Of a DNA stretch of 22,879 bases, positions 19,375 through 22,879 are shown piece by piece; position 1 is the stretch's first letter, and each line of letters begins with the position of its first letter. Under the pieces are notes generated by a model. The model did no database searches and was not told the origin of the DNA. It worked only from the letters and a program-made list of their open reading frames with translations. Made by a program: the position numbers and the translations under genes. The DNA is from Candidatus Aerophobetes bacterium Ae_b3b (lineage in GTDB: Bacteria; Aerophobota; Aerophobia; Aerophobales; AE-B3A), in assembly GCA_005223085.1 (NCBI GenBank), contig NJBP01000035.1:1-22879 (forward strand). The letters run 5' to 3'.

Positions 19375-19523
19375 CAGGTTATTCACGTAAAGAAGAAGGG
19401 TCTTTCCCACCCCCTGCGATTGCGGAACGAGTGAAATTGGAGGAAGCCATTAGATGAATAAAGCAAGTAGAGGGATTGGTGTTATTGAGGAGGAATGAAG
19501 CATGCAAGAATCTCATCAAGTAA
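19371..19523 (+). pseudogene. Small ORF with in-frame TGA after the SIR2-like gene
   Basis: Its ATG overlaps the SIR2-like stop codon (ATGA), implying coupled translation. The frame reads 28 residues (MTGYSRKEEGSFPPPAIAER...EEAIR), meets TGA at 19455-19457, and would continue for 21 sensible residues (IKQVEGLVLLRRNEACKNLIK) to TAA. The simplest reading is a recent CGA-to-TGA nonsense change in a roughly 50-residue helical protein. Elsewhere TGA is an ordinary stop in this window, so recoding is unlikely. A free-standing 28-residue peptide is the alternative. Confidence 0.45.
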
Positions 19524-19666
19524 ATGCTGAATGCATTAGTTGCTCCTTCAAGGGAAGTATCGAAGTTAGGAAGGGGAAAAAGATACATGAGATGAGCTGT
19601 TCAGAGTGTGGCAAAAAGACATTAAGGAAGCGGAAAAAATCTCATAGGACTGAAAGACATAAATAG
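19502..19666 (+). CDS. 54-residue zinc-ribbon protein
   Basis: This small gene starts at an ATG eight bases after GAGGAGG, a strong ribosome site, and ends in a very basic tail. It has two CxxC pairs, Cys11-Cys14 (CISC) and Cys33-Cys36 (CSEC, followed by GKK), spaced like a rubredoxin-type zinc ribbon, so a DNA- or RNA-binding or protein-docking role is plausible. It lies on the same strand as the SIR2-like gene, overlaps the end of the broken small ORF, and is probably co-transcribed with both. I do not recognise a specific family. Confidence 0.6.
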   Translation: MQESHQVNAECISCSFKGSIEVRKGKKIHEMSCSECGKKTLRKRKKSHRTERHK

Positions 19667-19806
19667 GCGCCCATGATTTGGCCAGGGTGAGTGGGGGCGT
19701 GATGGACGATTATTACTATGTTGTGCTCGCAATATGACGTATGAGTTTGAGCTAGTAAAACCCTTAGTCAGAACGTAATCCAACAGCTTCAAACAAATAC
19801 CAACCT

Positions 19807-19843
19807 TAGGCCAAATCTCAGCACTTGTCAATCTGGGTTTTGG
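19807..19843 (+). repeat. Dispersed direct repeat, copy A
   Basis: The 27-base core at 19810-19836 is identical to copy B (21456-21482) and differs at one base from copy C (22514-22540). It is followed on the + strand by GGAGG and an ATG that soon meets a stop. CCAAA near the left end can pair with TTTGG at the right. On the minus strand the core contains TTGACA. It lies in the 296-base gap between the zinc-ribbon gene and the 3' end of the ApeA-type gene, where I see no other feature. Confidence 0.85.
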
Positions 19844-19962
19844 AGGGATATGATGGATGAAGAACGCGAGTAAGCAAACTAGCCAACTACAGACGTTAAC
19901 GTATGAACGTGAAGTTGTAAGAAATTACTATTCCACCAATCCTGCCCCTACAAAGCATACTC

Positions 19963-21354
19963 TTACTTTTTTCTCATTATTGGTAGAAAGCTTTTGATTT
20001 CTGATGGGCCAAAGCCCAATTCCGCTAGTAGACAGATTTCTAGCAATATTCTCAATTGTTGAGTGAGGAGAAAGAGGTTGTTTCCAACGGCAACAGTTTC
20101 CTTTCGTTCTTTTAGACGATGAACATAATAATTCCTGGTATCAACAGCAGTATTGGTAAAACTTTTTTTACCTTCTATGAGCTCAGTGAACACGACTCTG
20201 TGTGCCTCAATAATTTCTTTTAATCTTGACCTCAAGGATACTTCATACCCAAATTCTATTCTGCTTTTGAGGCTATCTTTAAATGGTCCCTTTACCACGT
20301 CTGGAATTGCTGCTACCAGAGCACCACGTATTTTTTTATAGTCTGCGACTCCTAAATATTCTCCGCAGTAGGTACGCCGATGATACGATTCTAGGGCATG
20401 TATTGCGTTGAGAAACTTATTTTCGAGACTCATGAAGGGACTATATAGGCTTTCAGAATACATATCATATACGGGTTCCAATAAATCAATCTTCTCGAAC
20501 CAATTTTTCAAAAAGCCCTCAAATTTACCAGAAATATTCTTAAATGTAAAAACCATATCAGGCACAGGCAACCTTTCGGGTACTTTGGGAATATCTCTAA
20601 GTCCGTGGTATATTTCAACCGGCGGATAATAATCTTCGCCTTTCCTTTTTTCCTTGTTTGATTCCGTTAATCCTTTGATAGTCAACGGATAAACCGGCTC
20701 CATAACCCATAGGCTTAGGGATTTTTGTATCTGATGCACAATTCCAAAGAATTCATCGTAAGATTTTTCCTCTGAAGCCTCTATTGTTATATATGTTCTT
20801 TCTTTGACACTTATACCCTTCTTTATGGTAGAAAACGTTCTATCAATAGTCTCAAAATCTATGGATACCTTATAGTTCTCACCAATATTCGCGCAAATGG
20901 ATTCGGGTTTGCTATATTTTATCACTATTTCTTTTCCATCAAGAGAAGGCTGTATATTAAGTCCATGAATATTGACCCACTCATCCAGATACGAATAGTG
21001 AATAGATAATTTCCTGAATCTGATATCCTCTTTTTCCTTAAAATGCACACCAATGAAAGCATCATAAATGTTGAATAAAGAAGTAGAAGCTGATTGGCCC
21101 AAAGAACTTGAGTTCGATTTGATTCGACGGCATTTGTACAGAGTAACATTTTTCCCTACTGATTTCCCTAATGAAACGTGACCCAATATGATTTCTGGGT
21201 CAGGAGCCCCATACGCATCCTCTATTTTCTGAAAAGAGCCCTTTAGGTCCAAAACTGTTCCTTCGTTCGGGTCAAAACGTAGCGTTCCCGGGAACTGCTC
21301 TTTATCCTTATCGGGAAGCCACCACATACCGCTGTATTCGAATCGTTCAATCAT
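19963..21354 (-). CDS. apeA: ApeA-type HEPN anti-phage protein
   Basis: At 463 residues this has the two-part build of ApeA: an N-terminal beta-rich ApeA domain opening with GMWWLPD...FPGTLRF...GTVLDLKGSF (about 1-290) and a C-terminal helical HEPN domain (about 300-455). The HEPN domain contains AIHALESYHRRTY and the RNase motif R-x4-H as Arg407 to His412 (RNYYVH), so the catalytic residues are intact. ApeA is reported as a single-gene abortive-infection defence, with HEPN ribonuclease activity as the likely toxic step; RNA target and trigger are not known from sequence. ATG 21354 has AGGAGG six bases upstream. It is convergent with the SIR2-like cluster and bracketed by repeats A and B. The family call rests on my recognition of the two domains. 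Confidence 0.8.
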   Translation of the reverse strand: MIERFEYSGMWWLPDKDKEQFPGTLRFDPNEGTVLDLKGSFQKIEDAYGAPDPEIILGHVSLGKSVGKNVTLYKCRRIKSNSSSLGQSASTSLFNIYDAFIGVHFKEKEDIRFRKLSIHYSYLDEWVNIHGLNIQPSLDGKEIVIKYSKPESICANIGENYKVSIDFETIDRTFSTIKKGISVKERTYITIEASEEKSYDEFFGIVHQIQKSLSLWVMEPVYPLTIKGLTESNKEKRKGEDYYPPVEIYHGLRDIPKVPERLPVPDMVFTFKNISGKFEGFLKNWFEKIDLLEPVYDMYSESLYSPFMSLENKFLNAIHALESYHRRTYCGEYLGVADYKKIRGALVAAIPDVVKGPFKDSLKSRIEFGYEVSLRSRLKEIIEAHRVVFTELIEGKKSFTNTAVDTRNYYVHRLKERKETVAVGNNLFLLTQQLRILLEICLLAELGFGPSEIKSFLPIMRKK

Positions 21355-21360
21355 TTCTTA

Positions 21361-21366
21361 CCTCCT
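21361..21366 (-). promoter_or_regulatory. Strong ribosome binding site for the ApeA-type gene
   Basis: On the minus strand AGGAGG is followed by six bases and the ATG at 21354. It fixes the start codon and implies efficient translation. Confidence 0.85.
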
Positions 21367-21455
21367 AAGGTTTTCCTACTAAGACCCTGAGTTGCGTGAA
21401 CCCTCTATCATCCATTCAAGAGTTTTCTTATGGCGCTATCCGGAAGAAAGGCTGA

Positions 21456-21482
21456 GCCAAATCTCAGCACTTGTCAATCTGG
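21456..21482 (+). repeat. Dispersed direct repeat, copy B
   Basis: Core identical to copy A, same orientation, about 100 bases upstream of the ApeA-type start when read on the minus strand. It is again followed on the + strand by a G-rich run and an ATG with only eight codons. The rest of the gap 21367-21656 holds a 10-base palindrome (21578-21587, GTCCTAGGAC) and no gene that I can support. Confidence 0.85.
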
Positions 21483-21656
21483 ATTGGGGGGAATATGGAG
21501 AATGATGCAATCAAATTTTAGAATAATCTAATGTCGGATTCAGATGCCTGTATTATTGAAGCATAAGTGAGAAGTCCGTCCTAGGACCGAGCTCAAGTTC
21601 CCCGGCAAGAAGTGGTCAACATAATATATTGGGAGGTGATTCGAGCGCTTTGAAAA

Positions 21657-22346
21657 TTATGATTTCTCACTTACAATCATGAACTCGATGGATCCGTAAC
21701 TTATCTTCTTTTTACTGAAGGGATTGGCGCCCAGTAGCACCTCAAAACCGTGTTGTTCTAGTACCCATTTCAACTCCGGAAAGGTATAGCTCCGATCACT
21801 ACATTTGATTTTCTTCTTTTGACCATCTTTCTGGGTCATTTCCTCTTCAAATTCAAAGCGACACGTCATAGGATCGAATTTATCATCCCGAAAAAGGTTC
21901 AAAGTAGTAAGGATGAATATCCCATGTTTTCTTAAGGACCTGTGAACTGCCTTCAGTACCTTGTAGTTCTCATTATCATTCTCCAGTAATCCAAAAGCTC
22001 CTTCGCAAAGACACAGGACAGCGTCAAATTCATTTATGAAGGGCAACTCTCTTGCATCACAGACTCTAAAATCAACCTGGACATTCTTTCTTTTTGCCAC
22101 TTCTTTGGCGGCTTTAATCATGCTAAGGGACAAATCTATACCAGTGATATTCCTATAACCTTTAGTTGCCAAACTAATAGCATGACGTCCAGTCCCACAT
22201 CCAACATCGAGAATCTTCATGGCAGGATCTCTCAAATACTCTTTAATCATCCACTTGACTTCATTTTCAGTATTCTTTGTGAATGGGTAGTCTTCGTACT
22301 CTATTCCCATTTCTTCAAAAAACTCTCTGTACCATTGGGGATTCAA
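21657..22346 (-). CDS. Class I SAM-dependent methyltransferase
   Basis: A single-domain enzyme of about 229 residues. SAM motif I reads ILDVGCGTGRHAISLA, motif II GIDLSLSMIKAAKE, then FRVCDARELPF and FDAVLCLCEGAFGLL as motifs III-IV. The C-terminal YTFPELKWVLEQHGFEV strand-helix is typical of small-molecule methyltransferases of the Methyltransf_25/11 type. The substrate cannot be told; there is no DNA-binding domain or DPPY/NPPY motif, so a restriction-modification role is unlikely. I prefer a TTG at 22346, eight bases after AAAGGAG, beginning LNPQWYREFFEEMG. A TTG at 22370 would add eight residues but lacks a ribosome site. It is flanked by repeats B and C, has no co-directional close neighbour, and may be cargo rather than part of the immune genes. 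Confidence 0.75.
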   Translation of the reverse strand: MNPQWYREFFEEMGIEYEDYPFTKNTENEVKWMIKEYLRDPAMKILDVGCGTGRHAISLATKGYRNITGIDLSLSMIKAAKEVAKRKNVQVDFRVCDARELPFINEFDAVLCLCEGAFGLLENDNENYKVLKAVHRSLRKHGIFILTTLNLFRDDKFDPMTCRFEFEEEMTQKDGQKKKIKCSDRSYTFPELKWVLEQHGFEVLLGANPFSKKKISYGSIEFMIVSEKS

Positions 22347-22510
22347 GTTACTTGCTCCTTTGTTGTCCAAGATGACAGATAATTCTTAGATATCTGACTG
22401 CGCCGGGATAACTCCTTTTCTCTTGAACCATTGAGGACGATGTGATGCCTGGACTCCAACAACAAAGCTACCACTTATCAAGAAACTCATCATCGTGTTT
22501 GCTGAAACCC

Positions 22511-22540
22511 TAGGCCAAATCTCAGCACTTGTCAATGTGG
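22511..22540 (+). repeat. Dispersed direct repeat, copy C
   Basis: Matches copies A and B over 27 bases with one difference (C to G at 22537), and shares TAGG before the core with copy A. It has the same orientation and lies about 140-170 bases upstream of the methyltransferase start on the minus strand. Confidence 0.85.
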
Positions 22541-22879
22541 TTTTTATGGAGGTTATCATCATAGCAAAACTCCCCAAATTTGACAAACTCTTTATTTATG
22601 CTATATATACAACGCTAGAAAGGTTTTCTTAGATTGGCAGTATGCTACAATGGAGTAGCCTATGGGCAATCAATGTGAGACCTTAATTCCTTCCAGGCTA
22701 AAGTATATCGCTCTTCTTTCCCATCAAACTAACAATTCCCAATTCAAATCAATAATAGGGTTTAATACCTTTTTTTGCAGTAGTGCAACAAATTATCTTT
22801 GAGTTAATATAACGTATCTTTTCGTGGTGAAGAAAGTAGGAATAATATTAGACGCTAGATTAGCCAAAATAAGAGACTT
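22541..22879. other. Right-edge stretch without a supported gene
   Basis: AT-rich sequence after repeat C. A 28-codon + frame starts at the ATG near 22547 but has no family features. Nothing else coding is visible up to the window edge. Confidence 0.4.

Larger units (their letters stand above)
16897..22879. mobile_element. Putative defence island next to tRNA-Arg
   Basis: From the broken tRNA to the right edge the layout changes: wide non-coding gaps, genes on both strands, no housekeeping functions, dispersed direct repeats and two likely immune effectors (a SIR2-type and an ApeA-type protein). This contrasts with the compact, one-strand block to the left. No integrase, transposase, plasmid gene or second tRNA-derived att copy is visible inside the window, so the far boundary and mode of transfer are unknown. 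Confidence 0.5.

Noticed and set aside
19622-19831. Minus-strand ORFs near 19622-19831 and 22386-22586 sharing LTSAEIWP
   Set aside because: The similarity is confined to the dispersed repeat and the remainder is unrelated, so they are not a supported protein family. The shared frame is noted under the repeat finding.
19810-22540. CRISPR array from three repeats
   Set aside because: Spacing exceeds 1 kb with genes between copies, and there are no short regular spacers or cas genes.

Overview
The window looks like a chromosomal segment from an uncultivated, moderately AT-rich, diderm bacterium. BamA shows that there is an outer membrane, while ClpC is of the type with an internal UVR region that is familiar from Firmicutes and many candidate phyla. 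I cannot name the lineage from sequence alone; a deep-branching candidate phylum of the Aerophobetes/Atribacteria kind is a guess.

Layout. (1) Positions 1-16819 are a dense housekeeping block, all on the + strand: dnaB-purA, clpC, then bamA-lipB-rsmD-(TudS-like desulfidase)-uvrC-ogt, and secA-ilvB. Within the bamA-to-ogt run the gaps are 33 bases or less and several genes overlap, so one operon is likely. A 163-base gap separates ogt from secA. (2) Two related intergenic elements, at 56-401 (before dnaB) and 3160-3346 (before clpC), have the hallmarks of a structured RNA. They share a long terminal helix containing tandem G-A pairs and conserved internal hairpins, with base changes that keep pairing when read on the + strand. 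The first copy is expanded by two copies of a roughly 75-base hairpin module. (3) At 16854 a tRNA-Arg(CCG) gene begins but breaks off after the anticodon arm. Everything after it looks like accessory DNA, with long non-coding stretches, loosely packed genes on both strands and dispersed repeats.

The accessory region (about 16900 to the right edge) reads as a small defence island. It holds a one-pass membrane protein with a helical cytoplasmic tail, a SIR2-like putative NADase with a zinc-knuckle insertion followed by two tiny ORFs (one a 54-residue zinc ribbon), an ApeA-type HEPN protein on the minus strand with an intact R-x4-H motif, and a class I methyltransferase on the minus strand. Three near-identical 27-base direct repeats (19810, 21456, 22514) flank the ApeA gene and the methyltransferase gene one by one, like boundaries of single-gene cassettes or a shared upstream control site. 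No integrase, transposase or second attachment site is visible, so the island probably continues past the right edge.

How the genes work together: the left block serves replication, purine synthesis, protein quality control, outer-membrane assembly, lipoylation, rRNA modification, DNA repair, secretion and branched-chain amino acid synthesis. The right block is best explained as abortive-infection-type immunity (NAD depletion and RNA cleavage). That function is inferred from families and has not been shown here.
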